From the NCBI GenBank assembly GCA_026874595.1, contig CM049311.1:63447453-63511452 (forward strand): a DNA stretch of 64,000 bases, in the 5' to 3' direction. The notes under the pieces are model-generated. The model did not search any database. It was given only the letters and a program-made list of their open reading frames with translations, and was not told the DNA's origin. Below are positions 48,985 to 62,173 of the stretch, piece by piece (the stretch's first letter is position 1; each line of letters starts with the position of its first letter). The translations under genes were made by a program, and so were the position numbers. This DNA is from Sipunculus nudus. Taxonomy: Eukaryota > Annelida > Sipuncula > Golfingiida > Sipunculidae.

Positions 48985-49219
48985 AATGAATTTTTATTGA
49001 TTTTTAATAACAAATTAAAGAAAAATAGAAAAGGAATTTGTTAATTGATAATAACAGGAAATTAACTTGAGTAACTGATGATATAAGAATCTTGTATCAA
49101 TTTAATAAATTTTTATTGTTTTTTAATAACAAATTAAAGAAAAATAGAAAAGGAATTTGTTAGTTGATAATAACAGGAAATTAACTTGAGTTACTGATGA
49201 TATAAGAATCTTGTATCGA
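48985..49219 (+). repeat. 119-bp tandem duplication
   Basis: Two adjacent copies carry AACAAATTAAAGAAAAATAG, AAAAGGAATTTGTTA, AACAGGAAATTAACTTGAGT, and TATAAGAATCTTGTATC, with only a few substitutions. Confidence 0.9.
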
Positions 49220-50275
49220 TGGATAGAATGTCATGTATTCCAAATAACACCATGCAGTCACCTATGGTATTTTTCAGTTCAATTTTAATGATAAAAAATT
49301 AAATCATATTATTACTAATCGTTAGGGATCATATGAAGGAAATTAATGATAGACAAAGATGCAGTTGATAATATTAATCTAGATTCCTACTGTGTCTAGT
49401 GTGTACATTGATGTGAAATTAGTCCAAAATGAATATATTACATTTGTTTTTTTAATATAAATAAAAGCCATAAAACCAGGTACTTATGATCATTATTTGA
49501 ATGTGTGAATTTTGTATATTCTGGATTCTCAACATCATTGTTTGGTGAAAACTGAATAAATACCAGACATGGTGCGAATACTTTGCAACTGTATTTAAAT
49601 ACAAATATGAATATGTACTCCATGATAAAATTTCTTTCATAAGAATGGGAATTCAGGTAAAAATGAAAGTATATGAATATCAGTGCAAATACCTAAAATG
49701 TATTCATGAATGCATTCATGAATATATTCTTTAATATTATTTTAATAATCACTTCAATTATGTTTTATTTTTAAAAAATCATACGATTCCCTTAATAATT
49801 TTTAATAAAAATTATATTTGGGACAATATTTGTAATTTTTTTTTAATAAATAGTTAAACTCTTATATTATATGTTCTGCTTATAAGTTATATAGCCAAGT
49901 CAAAATCTGTGTGACAATAGCACTCCATTTGTTAATAAAATAAATGAAATCAATCCTCTTCCCTGTCTCCAAAGGTACTATCAAAATCATACATAAGCTA
50001 AACAACAACAACTCATAATACAGCTTATTTTTTTACCACATAAAACCAGCATGTGCCTCATTTCTAAATCATATTTTTTAATCATATATAACAGCTGAGC
50101 GCCGTGACCCATAGGTCCCTTGTTTTAAGATACAAAGATGCAGTTATCATAATAGATAAAGCGCTTTGTAGGTCCAAATGTATGTCAGTAACTAAGCAAA
50201 CTCGAGTACCATTCCTGGTATGCACGTGCCCTGTGTGCAAAAGAAAACTCCAAATCACACGGGATATTTAGCAAT
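49220..50275. other. AT-rich intergenic DNA
   Basis: No gene, only short frames. CAGCTGAGCGCCGTGACCCA followed by TAGGTCCCTTG near 50092 resembles the 3' end phrase of hairpin-start repeats (cf. 11855). Confidence 0.45.
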
Positions 50276-50284
50276 AAAGATAAA

Positions 50285-50400
50285 AAACAAAATCTACAGT
50301 TTTTGATCAACTGGTTTCAAATTTTTGGTGTTAACAGACAAAATGCTAACAAAAACATGCTGTGAAAATTAAATCCACAGTACTTACAGGAAAAAAACAT
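50285..50400 (-). repeat. AGCTCAG-start repeat fragment, inverted
   Basis: Reverse complement of 48010-48130: CAGTTTTTGATCAACTGGTT, AACAAAAACATGCTGTGAAA and ATTAAATCCACAGTACTTAC. Confidence 0.7.
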
Positions 50401-50514
50401 GTGATTACCGCGTAGTCAATACTGATTAGTTTTCTGATTATGTTGTTTCCAGAGGTGGGTTAACTCATACCCTCTTGTTCATCTTAGTTGATGAAGCATT
50501 TTATACCTAAAGGT

Positions 50515-50580
50515 TTAATGTTCGCGATTATTTAATATTCTCGAATATCGCGAAATTAAAACCCTCGCGATTAAAAAGGC
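50515..50580. repeat. TCGCGA-rich inverted repeat fragment
   Basis: GTTCGCGATTATTTAATATT, CTCGAATATCGCGAAATTAA and CCTCGCGATTAAAA contain inverted CGCGA blocks like the ends of a small MITE. Too short to classify. Confidence 0.4.
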
Positions 50581-50619
50581 AACCACAGTATTCATCTGCG
50601 TGGTTGTGATGGTTACACA

Positions 50620-50700
50620 GTTGGAACGATTAACTCAGTTGAGCTAGATCGTGCGCGGTTACCTTTTGGATGGGTGACTGCCCATACAAAAGTGTCTGAT
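50620..50700 (+). repeat. 5S rRNA-like segment (SINE3-type promoter or 5S pseudogene fragment)
   Basis: GAGCTAGATCGTGCGCGGTT followed by ACCTTTTGGATGGGTGACTG and CCCATAC aligns with the internal control region of eukaryotic 5S rRNA (A box AGCTAAGC..., C box TTGGATGGGTGACC). The 5' half of 5S is not present, so this is not a functional 5S gene. It may be the head of a 5S-derived SINE. Confidence 0.4.
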
Positions 50701-51498
50701 AGAGAACATGGGAACTAGGCCTGGGGCTATTTCCAATTGTATATCTTTTAAAGTGCCTTTACATTCTCATATTTATTACATATTATGCAAATCAAAGTTA
50801 TCTGATAACAGCCAGTTATTTTTGATGAGGTCTTCTTCTATCTTACTTACACTTGTCCCTTTGTCCGCCAATATTGCTGCCTGGTGGGTCAATTTTAAAC
50901 AACAATCATGCATCTCATTATCAGGCTAATACTGACACCACAAACATAGCGGTCTTTGAGGCAACACAGATTTACTGATGTTTCATTAAATAGTATGTTG
51001 TTAGTCTGAAGAATATACAACTTTCAGTTGATAGTTGTTACAGTGAAGTATCAATAGAGTGTCATGCTAACCCGGTCCTTCTGTAGACACACAACCACCG
51101 ACTAGGTGCCCACCTGTGATCTCTGGAACAAAGTGATTCCATTATTTTGACCATCTCGTAATTTGTAGAGTAATAATTTTGAAATATCCTTCATTTTGAC
51201 CTTCAGAAAATTAAGAGAATCTTTGGGGGTGATATGTTAGAATAAATACGGTAGAGGGAGTATGATACAAGCACTGTTTAGATATACTCATTGCATTTAC
51301 ATTAATGTTAAGGCCTATATTTGGTCTTTTTGTGGACTTTCCTCACAATGATTGGTAAATCCAAGGTAATTTAACAACTGTCATATAAGTGCTGTTCAGT
51401 TTTTATGATATTGATGAAATACTGTACTTTATCAAAGAATTTCATTCCTGTTATTATAATTTTTTGAAAATTTGTTGAACATTTTTTTTCCATTTCAG

Positions 51499-51562
51499 AA
51501 GAAACACCCTAGCAGCAGGACTGAGTATTGATGATAAGGAGGAGCCATGGCTGGTTTAGGAG
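51499..51562 (+). CDS. ITSN1: Intersectin exon with 5' UTR and start codon
   Basis: The acceptor TTTTTTTCCATTTCAG ends at 51498. The 5' UTR has in-frame-breaking stops, then GAGCCATGGCT, a good start context. Only MAGLG plus one base is encoded before donor GGAG|GTAGGA. The acceptor before the ATG implies an upstream noncoding exon. Confidence 0.8.
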
Positions 51563-54500
51563 GTAGGATTTTATGTAAATTTATTTTGGTCTAAATACAC
51601 AAGACCGTGTTCATGTGTCTTAGGTTCTTTGTAAATTATCATTAACTCATGAAAAACTGGAACTTCAGCCACATTTGTAAATTTATTCTTTGGTTATTAT
51701 TTTATATACAGGAAAAGGGGATCTAATTACTTTTCCTAAATTTAATTCTGAAGGTCAATTCAACCTGTTTTCTGAAGCACAGGTCATGGATTATTTTCAT
51801 ATTCCAAATCATGTCAATTTTGCCGGTTCTCAGAATGAGCTGATAGTGGGTAAGAGCTCATCATGTGGAATAAGCATCTAAATATTTCTTACAGTCAGCA
51901 TATAGTACTATAAGTAGATGTGAAAATCTTGATTATGTTAACACTGATTATTGTCCCCTACTTCAGCAGTATGGGGGACATTGATTTGGGTTTGCCTGTC
52001 TGTCGGTCCATCAGGTAACAGTTTCTGTGCGATTACATTCCTAAATATTATTTAGTTTCATTCTTATTTGGGTCAGTGATTGCTCTCATGCATACATTGG
52101 TTGGAATTTGTTTTGGACTGTCTGAAAATTTAAGATCAGCTTTAAAACAAAAATTTCCTCTTTTGTACCCAATTTCCAACAAAATTTATGAGATGTGGAG
52201 ACATCTTCAGGGTACAATGAAAACAAACACAGGCACTATGACATTTAGAGCCATCTTCAGTGGAAAATAAAAACTAAAACATATTCAGAAGGCTAGCCTG
52301 AAGGGAGATAATAAGTGGCGGAAGCGGGGAACATAAATTTCACAAATTTGCTTGTTATTATTCAATCACATTTCAAGGATGTATTCTTTAATAGCTATCT
52401 ATAAGAGTTGTGCTTTTGAATTGCCTGGGGTTTTATGAATAAATGTGATTACCAGGAAGTGTAGCTTTACCCAAAATATAGCGCCTAGTACAGACAGGTG
52501 TTTTTAGGTGTATTTTTTCAGTACAATATTCATGCTATACTAATAAACCCTGGCCTTGAAACTTAATAACGCATGGTTTCTGTGGAGAACTTTAACTGTC
52601 AATAACAATGGAATAATTGTTGCCAGTCTCAGAGCAGCTGCCTGCCATATGTATTGATACAGAGGCTGACATCCAGGCTATGTAAACAGATACACTATGT
52701 GCACTATAGTAGTCTACCTGGCCAAATAGTGATGTACACAGGAACAAGTGGCAATGGCTAATAGATGTACCTTCATATTGCTCACTGCCAAGTGGCTGGA
52801 ATTGCTGCGTAATATTTTACAGTTGTGGCTACAGAAGGGGGTGGGCATATTTGTGGATATCTGTGACTGAAAAAATAGATACCTGTAACCCCTTGATAAT
52901 ATTTTCTAATTTAACACTTTGAGCATATTACATTTTCAGGTGTGTAAAAGTTGTGCCACGGAATTTCATGCCCATAGCATAGGACCTGCACAGTTTTGAA
53001 GGGTTTTGTTGTTTTATTTTAAGGAAAGTATTCTTAGTCCACATGATCCATGTGACTTTGACAAATCCATTTGACTCAGACCCCTGTTTATACAAATTAG
53101 GAGATGAAAACATGGATATATTTGGAGAATAAATAATTATTCAATTATTTTTAATTTTTGCTTATTAGCAAATATGTGCCATATAAAGCTTGCATGTTTC
53201 TTGCCTTTTTGAACTTATGTAAGCCTACTGGTACCTGTATTTGCAAATTAAGAACTCTAGTTTCAACATATATGAAATTATATGCTCTTCAGTTTAACAG
53301 CAACCTAATTAAGTGCTTATAGCCAGAATTAATTGCTGACCAAAAGTTATACACCAGAACTTATTATAAATACATGGCAACTTTCCAGTTATAGACAATG
53401 AAGGTTTTTACTTGTCATTACTTTTCATGGAACCTCTGAGCTCATCTGATGGCCATCATCCTTCATTGTCTGCAAGGTCTCACTTGTCACTTGTCTCACA
53501 TACCATCTCAAAAATGGCAGGAGCTATCATCACCAATTTTTATGCAAATGTTGGGCTTATGACTCAGATTATAGGATTGCAGTTAAGGTACCCCAACCTG
53601 ACACAGCTTTTGTCTTATGTGGGAAATCAAGTAAATCTTCTCTTAATCTTGGCTGATTTAGGGGAACTAAGGGCTTAGTTTTCCATGTGAAGCTGACATG
53701 GCACAAACACATCAACATTTATTAAACCAAGCTGAAAAAAAGGTATCAAGTATCTCTGCTTGATATTGAGCAAAGTGGTGTGGGGGGGGGCAAACTTTAA
53801 CTGCTAATGTAGAACTGCTTGGTATTGTATTTTTATATGCATATATCTATGATAACTTTATCAGATCCCAAGACTAAGGATACTATGGTTTCATGACGGT
53901 CCCGCCACCACTGCAGATAAATCTTGTCTGTGCAATAACTCAAAAAATATTTCACATATCTTTAACCAGACTTAACATGTGCTTAGATATGGGTGAGAGG
54001 ACGAAGCCTATTTAAAATTGTGTCATGACTTTTACTAGGGGTGACCTTGACCTTAAATAGGTCCACTTTTGGGGATAATCACATAAATGCTTAAATATTT
54101 CAAGAAAGCATGCATTGATTGATCCAAAAATCAAGATGACCAAAGATCTTGGATAACGGAAACTGGTGGCACCACCTATTATCCTTTTCTTGTTTTCGCA
54201 TCTTTTAATACCCCATCATTGTCACTAGATAGTACTTTGAACATTATAAGTAAAAAACTAATAGACAGATTTCTTTCATATTATGCATGTATATATTGAT
54301 ATGGGTTATGGAATGAGGTATATTTAAATTGGGGTCATGACCTTTCCTTTTAGAGTAGCCTTGACCTTGAATGTTTCCATATTTGGTGAAAATCTAACGA
54401 AATCTTCAATATCTAAATAAGGGATGGATGAATTGGTCCAAAAAACAAATTGACTGAAGATCTTTGATAGCTTTGTCTTCTATGGGAGAAAGGTGGTGCC

Positions 54501-57500
54501 ACCTTTTGTCCTTTTCTTGTTTTTTTTACTTTAAATAACCCCATCATTGCCACTTGACAGTACTGTGAGCATTATAAATAAAAAAATAATGGACAGATTT
54601 CTGTGATATTATACATATACATAGATATGGGTCATGGGATGAATTATTCTTAAACTGGGGTCATGACTTCTCCTATGAGAGTGACCTTGAATATTATTCC
54701 CATATTTGGTGAAAAATATTGTTCTTAAGTCTATAGAGGTATCTGTCTTAAATTTAAAATGAAAGATGTCAGATGATAAGGAGTTGAAAGAGACTAGTGA
54801 CCTTGACTTTGGTTATGAAGGTCACACCTGAAGAAATCCTGCTGGCCTGCCAAGTGTCAAGATATGTTTCTGAAGTTGGGGGGCCTATTTTTGAAGGGGG
54901 GGGGGGAGGGGTCAATTGTCTTGGGATACTATGGCATCTGCGATGCCAAGAAATGGCTAGTTTATTACTGTTTCACAGGAGTGGTGATGACACCTACAAG
55001 AGTTATGCATGGTGTAAATCAGTGTTTATTTTTGGTGAAAACCATATATCTTAGGATTGGTTTGACGTGCTGGTATCAGCTTGAAATTTGCATGTTCATC
55101 GACCTTTGCTCTTTATTTTGTACACACAAAGGATGGTGTCACCTACAATAATTATAACCTGTGAGTTTGTTCCCATGCACTTATTATACCTATCATGGAC
55201 CTGTCATAAAAAATATGTCACCCATCATTTCATGGTTACATTCAACCTCTTTGTTGTAAATAATCCATTCTAAGCTCTAAACAATTGAAAAGGTAAAGCT
55301 TATTTTTATTAAATGCTAAACGCTACCATATTTGTTTATTCAGGTGGAGGTGACCTCTGGCAAGTGACACCTGAGGAGCGAGCTAAGCATGATGCCCAGT
55401 TCATGCAACTCAAGCCTATAAATGGCATGATAACAGGTAAGGTACCTGTAAAAGGTAGGTTCTGTTGTACATGTAATGAAAGTACTCTATTTGTCAAACT
55501 TTAATTAAGTCAGGGAAGATGATTGTGCTGTCAATAAATCAATAACATGTTTCCACTCATCAGGGACATACATTATATTCGTTAATTGTAAAATCTTCAT
55601 ATCAGTCACTGTATGTAATACGCAACAGGCTTGATAAAGGGCATTTTAAAGGTCTTTCACTTAATATGACCAATCTATATGTCAAACTTTTGATCTAGGA
55701 CTGCACCACCTGCGATGAAATGGACTAAAAATATGTGTAATCTCAGTTTCCAAAACTTGTCTTTCAGCAAACATTTAACCATGACAGATTTTATGAATTT
55801 ATCAATATAAATGTCAAAATTCACTCATTCACTATAATTGATTACTAATTAAGTTATTATTGCAAATGTGACTTAGAAAAGTGCTGAATTATGAATTCAT
55901 AATGATTGCTTGAGATATGAGGTTAGAGTATGAATCACAGAATAACTTAGTTTTCCAGATTTCATATATAACAGTAAGATCACAACAGTTATGTTACTTG
56001 TATTATCAGTATATATATTTATTATTTTCCTTTGCCAGGTGAACAAGCAAAATCCTTCTTTCTGCAGTCAGGCCTGCAGCCTCAAGTTCTGGGTCAGATA
56101 TGGTAAGTGTGCTGTCACATGTTTATCATATCAGAAAAATTGATCAGAATGATTTTCATGCTTTTCACCCCACATCAAAGTGGGAGGGTTTACTTGGTGC
56201 TGCACTAGCAGCATGCTGGCTAATTTATTCCACTACTCCCATCTACTACGCTTTTTCAATGTTACAGGTAACTATGATTGCTTTAGGCTTTAGAACAGAA
56301 GATGAAAGTGTTGGCTGTGTCGCATTTGGCTGGCACCAATGAAATTTTTCACTTTTATGAATTCCATGAAATGTATTCTAGATGAAATATGGGGACATTT
56401 TGTTGAAGATTCGACATGCTGGTCATCATGAACAATACCTGTTCAAGGTACACCAAGATGACATCAGAGTGACATTACTTACTATACTTGCATAATGCAC
56501 TTTCAAATAAGCTTTCATGCAACATATATTTCAGTTCACTGGGATAAACAAGCTTGTGCATTTTATTAAGATGCCATTGTATTCTGTGTGTCTTCAAAGA
56601 CTAGATAACACTGTTCCTGAGTAAATTTATATTAATTATTATGTAAATCAAAAGATATTATGCTGGGATTCAGATCATAGCCACTCTCATTCAGAGTCAT
56701 CATTGAGAGACCTCACAATCCACTCTCACTGAGAACCTCATGTCCTGTTTGACCGGCAGCAGCCTGTAGAAGACCCAGTGAAAATAACAGCAAATCCAAG
56801 GTGTTTGAAATGTACTCATTATGAATGGACAGGAGGTTATCATCTGGGAAAGGGGGGGGGGGGGTGATCAACATCTAGAGATTTATGCCTGCTCCTCCTT
56901 TTCAAGCACTCTGAAATTTGAAACACAAATTGTTTCTACTCAATTTGCAGACTCAAAATGGATGGAAATTTGGGATTTCTGTAAACACCATTACTTCTGA
57001 GGTGGTGCATATTTTCCCCTTACATTTAGGAATGGGTACCCATGGGGGAGACCTATATTTGTCTTTGCAACTGCCAAAAATACCATCCTAGTTATATATT
57101 AGAGTACCTTGTGAATTAAGGCTTATCTCATTTTATCAGTGGGTTTGAAATTTTAGCCTGAGTGACTCAGAAAATCGAAAATGTTGTAAACATTCTCTGA
57201 AGGTGTAATTTTATAGGCTACACTGCTTTTATCATGTAAAGTTTATTATGTTATTTTAATTAATAGTAGTTATATGTTTATTTTAATTGTTAGTCATTGG
57301 TTATTTTATTTCCAGGGGCCTGGCTGACATGAATGCTGATGGAAAGATGGACAAAAAGGAATTCTCCATAGCCATGTTTCTGATCAAAAAGAAGTTAGAA
57401 GGGTATGAAATTCCAAAAGTGCTGCCACCTAGTATGAAAGTGGACATGGCCCCTGTAATGGGCTCATTTGGACTGACATCCCCCATGAACAGAGCTTCAT

Positions 57501-57527
57501 TTCCTAGTGTGGCAGGAACCAGCCCTG
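51499..57527 (+). CDS. ITSN1: Intersectin, 5' end: start codon and first EH domain (gene continues beyond window)
   Basis: Intersectin is an endocytic scaffold at clathrin-coated pits whose EH domains bind NPF motifs. The coding exons here are 51547-51562, 55344-55436, 56039-56102 and 57316-57527. The phases agree (1, 1, 2), giving 128 residues plus one base. The protein starts [20 protein letters not shown], then [17 protein letters not shown], the conserved LGQIWGLADMN with the NPF-pocket Trp, an EF-hand loop D-N-D-G-D-E ([12 protein letters not shown]), and a Pro-rich exit KVLPPSMK. This matches the first EH domain of intersectin rather than EPS15 by the DLW..T.EERAKHDxQF opening. EH2, coiled coil, SH3 and (if present) GEF domains lie to the right. 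Vertebrates have ITSN1 and ITSN2; an invertebrate is expected to have one. Confidence 0.9.
51712..51849 (+). other. Candidate symmetric cassette exon of intersectin
   Basis: TATATACAG|GA and GTGG|GTAAGA bound 138 nt with no stop in the frame set by the previous exon. It enters in phase 1 and leaves in phase 1, exactly compatible with splicing between 51562 and 55344. Inclusion would add 46 residues (containing [13 protein letters not shown] and [10 protein letters not shown]) before the first EH domain. No homology is recognised. Confidence 0.35.
51951..52354 (+). repeat. Dispersed repeat, GGGGACATT family, copy 3
   Basis: It starts TTGTCCCC, then GGGGGACATTGATTTGGG and CTGTCTGTCGGTCC. It ends GCGGGGAACATAAATTTCAC, AAATTTGCTTG. 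It is in intersectin intron 1. Confidence 0.7.
53860..55170 (+). repeat. Imperfect long tandem repeat in intersectin intron 1
   Basis: About three units near 53925, 54240 and 54545 share ATATGGGT/CATGGGATGA, GGGGTCATGACCTTTCCT, CCTTGACCTTGAATG, TTTGGTGAAAA, and GGTGG(C/T)(A/G)CCACC. The period is near 310-320 bp with many changes. G runs occur at about 53780 and 54895. The small open frames within are not genes. Confidence 0.6.
55344..55436 (+). CDS. ITSN1: Intersectin exon: EH1 helix A
   Basis: The acceptor TTTATTCAG and the donor TAACAG|GTAAGG frame this 93-nt exon, phase 1 on both sides. It encodes [19 protein letters not shown] then [11 protein letters not shown], a close match to the start of intersectin EH1. 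Confidence 0.93.
55437..57315 (+). other. ITSN1: Intersectin introns 2 and 3, apart from the exon at 56039-56102
   Basis: AT-rich intronic DNA with a G run at about 56851-56863. No other exon seen. Confidence 0.5.
56039..56102 (+). CDS. ITSN1: Intersectin exon: EH1 centre
   Basis: The acceptor TTTGCCAG and the donor ATATG|GTAAGTG frame this 64-nt exon. It encodes [20 protein letters not shown] and the split Trp of the NPF pocket. Confidence 0.93.
57316..57527 (+). CDS. ITSN1: Intersectin exon: EH1 calcium loop and linker
   Basis: The acceptor TTTATTTCCAG and the donor CCCTG|GTGAGT frame this 212-nt exon. It encodes [40 protein letters not shown], then a Met/Pro/Ser linker. The next exon was not found before position 64000. 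Confidence 0.93.
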
Positions 57528-57752
57528 GTGAGTCTTGGAAATGTTTAATTATTGTAAGCAGACATATCCAATAATTGATGTAAACCAGATGAAGGCATGG
57601 GTATTTGTTTGGCATGTCAAATCTGACTTCTTCATTGCATGATGGTTCAGTTCATGATGTACCATCAGCTAAATTTAAGTAAGAAACATATAACTACTGC
57701 ATGGTCATCTTGGTGCATATTGTAGTTTATTTTGCTAGCATCATATGTATAT

Positions 57753-59908
<2,156 letters not shown>

Positions 59909-60065
59909 ATTGTAATGTGATGGTCCTATTATTGATGTGAAGAATAAATGCAAACTGCTGCAGTAATTAGAGCAAATTTGTGAGAAGTGTCAATCTGTTT
60001 ATCTAGAAAAATTATTTAAAGAAAGCTAGAGCCTATCAAGGTCAGGCCTGCCAAATCACTTTTTT

Positions 60066-60415
60066 AGCTCAGCTGACTATAAGTCATCTGAGCTATAGTC
60101 ATGGTCCATTGTCCGTCGTCCGTCGGTCTGTCTGTCTGTCAGTCCATCGGTCCGTCCGGATGTCCGTCCATAAGACTGGCACGTTTTGACACCATGGGAC
60201 CTACGAATCTGAAATTCAGCATACAGTTAGATGTCCCCAAAATCTCCTACCATGCCGAAAATTGGGTCAATAGGACTTCGTTCCTTTGAGATATTAAGGA
60301 AAAACCTCAATTTTTTATTAGAAATCTATTTTCACACTTCAGGACTGCCTAATATCAAAACCACTCATCTGGTTTTCTTCATATTTACCATAAATATTCC
60401 TCTATATAGTTCCTA
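60066..60415 (+). repeat. AGCTCAG-start repeat, copy 4 (5' part, interrupted)
   Basis: It starts AGCTCAGCTGACTATAAGTC and continues with CGTCGTCCGTCGG and TCTGTCTGTC. The usual landmarks run to TATATAGTTCCTA, where the next element interrupts it; it resumes with TATGTACATGCAAG at 62174. Confidence 0.8.
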
Positions 60416-62173
60416 CCGTAAAAACTCGCATATAAGTCGAGTATGAATTTTCAGGGTAAATATCAGGTAAAAATTTTTTCAAGCCATTCTGGAGGTTAAA
60501 ACCGGTCTAAAGCAGCATACATGACCATCGAGAGTAGTGTGACAGGCCACTGGGGAAAGGTGAATTGTATGGCTGGCCACTCGTTTTTGACATTCATACC
60601 ACTCCAATTTTTTTTAAACTGTAAAAATGTCATTTGTTTTGTTGTGCAATCTATTTAAAAGTTATTGGGCATCATAAAGACTCTAAGAATAATAAATATA
60701 ACAGGTCGATACTTTAGGTATTTTGCAGAAATGAAGATCGTCTGACACCCAGAATCGGCAGGTGCGCGATAATAGAACAGCCAAGGATTTCTCACACCTT
60801 CCGTCATTGCTCATTTATTTTAAACTTCTAATGATTGTTTGTGTCAGATATCAATAAAAACATGATTATTTAAGTGTGTTATTAAAACAGGATTGTCGTG
60901 GACTTCTCTACATTTTATATAATCTAAATTGAAAAGAACACGCGACCAAGCGAGTCGCCTGATAAGGCCGCGTTACAGTGTAAGCTGTCCTCAGCTTGGT
61001 CATATCCGTGGATCAAGGGCAGGAATTTTATGATTTTTATTATACATTCTGAGAAAACACAAGGCCGTAAACGACAGTTTTATTCAAGTTTTAATTAACT
61101 CCGGTCTTCCTTGCCTCCACAGACGGACGCACTAATGAACAATTACATGCGATATAACTGCATATATGCAGCGTAGTTATCCAGCATAGCGAACCGCAGT
61201 GTGAGAGCACAGAAGCCAGGGCAATATGTAGACAACACGTCAGTCGTTCTTTGATCAAACTCCGTTTTCCTATCTTTTTGATGAAAGTTTTCGTGAATGA
61301 ATCATAAATATCACATTCTGTGGAGTACTAATTTTGACTAAGTCTTGCAGGTTTTGTGTTTGTTTGTTCATAGTGATATCGATGTCAGGTTGAACTTCGG
61401 TCTATATTTTTCCCCGAGCTTTGCTCAGTGCCGCAGTCATTCACTACGATTTGGGGTGATTTTTAAGTAGGAACTTCTGAACGGAGTCATAATTTCCCCC
61501 GTGTGTAAGTACACAGGTGAACAGCGTGACCTAGTTTTGGGCTTCTTGGGACAGGCAGCCATCCCCGTACCGAGTGAGCGCTAATCGGTGCTGTAATCAG
61601 CCATCTGTCACATATCTGTAGTTCAGATACCACGGCCCACAGGCTTTTACCGTTTACATGTTTGCAAACTTACGCAAGCACCAAATGTTTTTGTGGGGAA
61701 ATACTGTAACATAATTGGCTGTCAAATACACAGGGGCCGATGCCCTGGATAAAATCCCAACTGATTACGCAATACCCGTGCCTCTTGCACTCGTACTTGC
61801 AATCGCCGTGAATGAAGCTCATTATAGCTAGACGCGGGTCATTTCCTGGTCGTCATCAACCATGAAAATTGCAAACATTTTAATATACTGCATTATTAAA
61901 TGAAAGAACAGCGTAAATGGTCAAAATTTTTTTAAAAGAAAATTCAGAAACCTTATTAGACTGTATTTTTGGACCGAAAGGGGGACTTGTGTACCTGACT
62001 TCACCGGAAACGGATATCTAGTTGTCAATCAGTTAAGACATTCAGGCCGGCAGTTTGACTAAGTTCGTGCAAAATTTTGCCTCTCAGGCTTAGACCCGCA
62101 CATAAGTCGACTCCCCTTTCTTGAATTAATTTTTTGGGAACAAATTTCTCGATGTATATGCGGTTTTTTACGG
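60416..62173. mobile_element. Non-autonomous Tc1/mariner-pogo-like element, 1758 bp, TA target
   Basis: The left end is CCGTAAAAACTCGCATATAA and the inverted right end is CCGTAAAAAACCGCATATAC, continuing with similarity through GTCGAG/ATCGAG. TA flanks both sides (60414-60415 and 62174-62175). Intact host copies (near 41943, 44840, 47740, 62850) read TTCCTATGTACATG or TTCCTATATACATG, so the empty site is visible in the window. No transposase frame was read. Confidence 0.85.
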
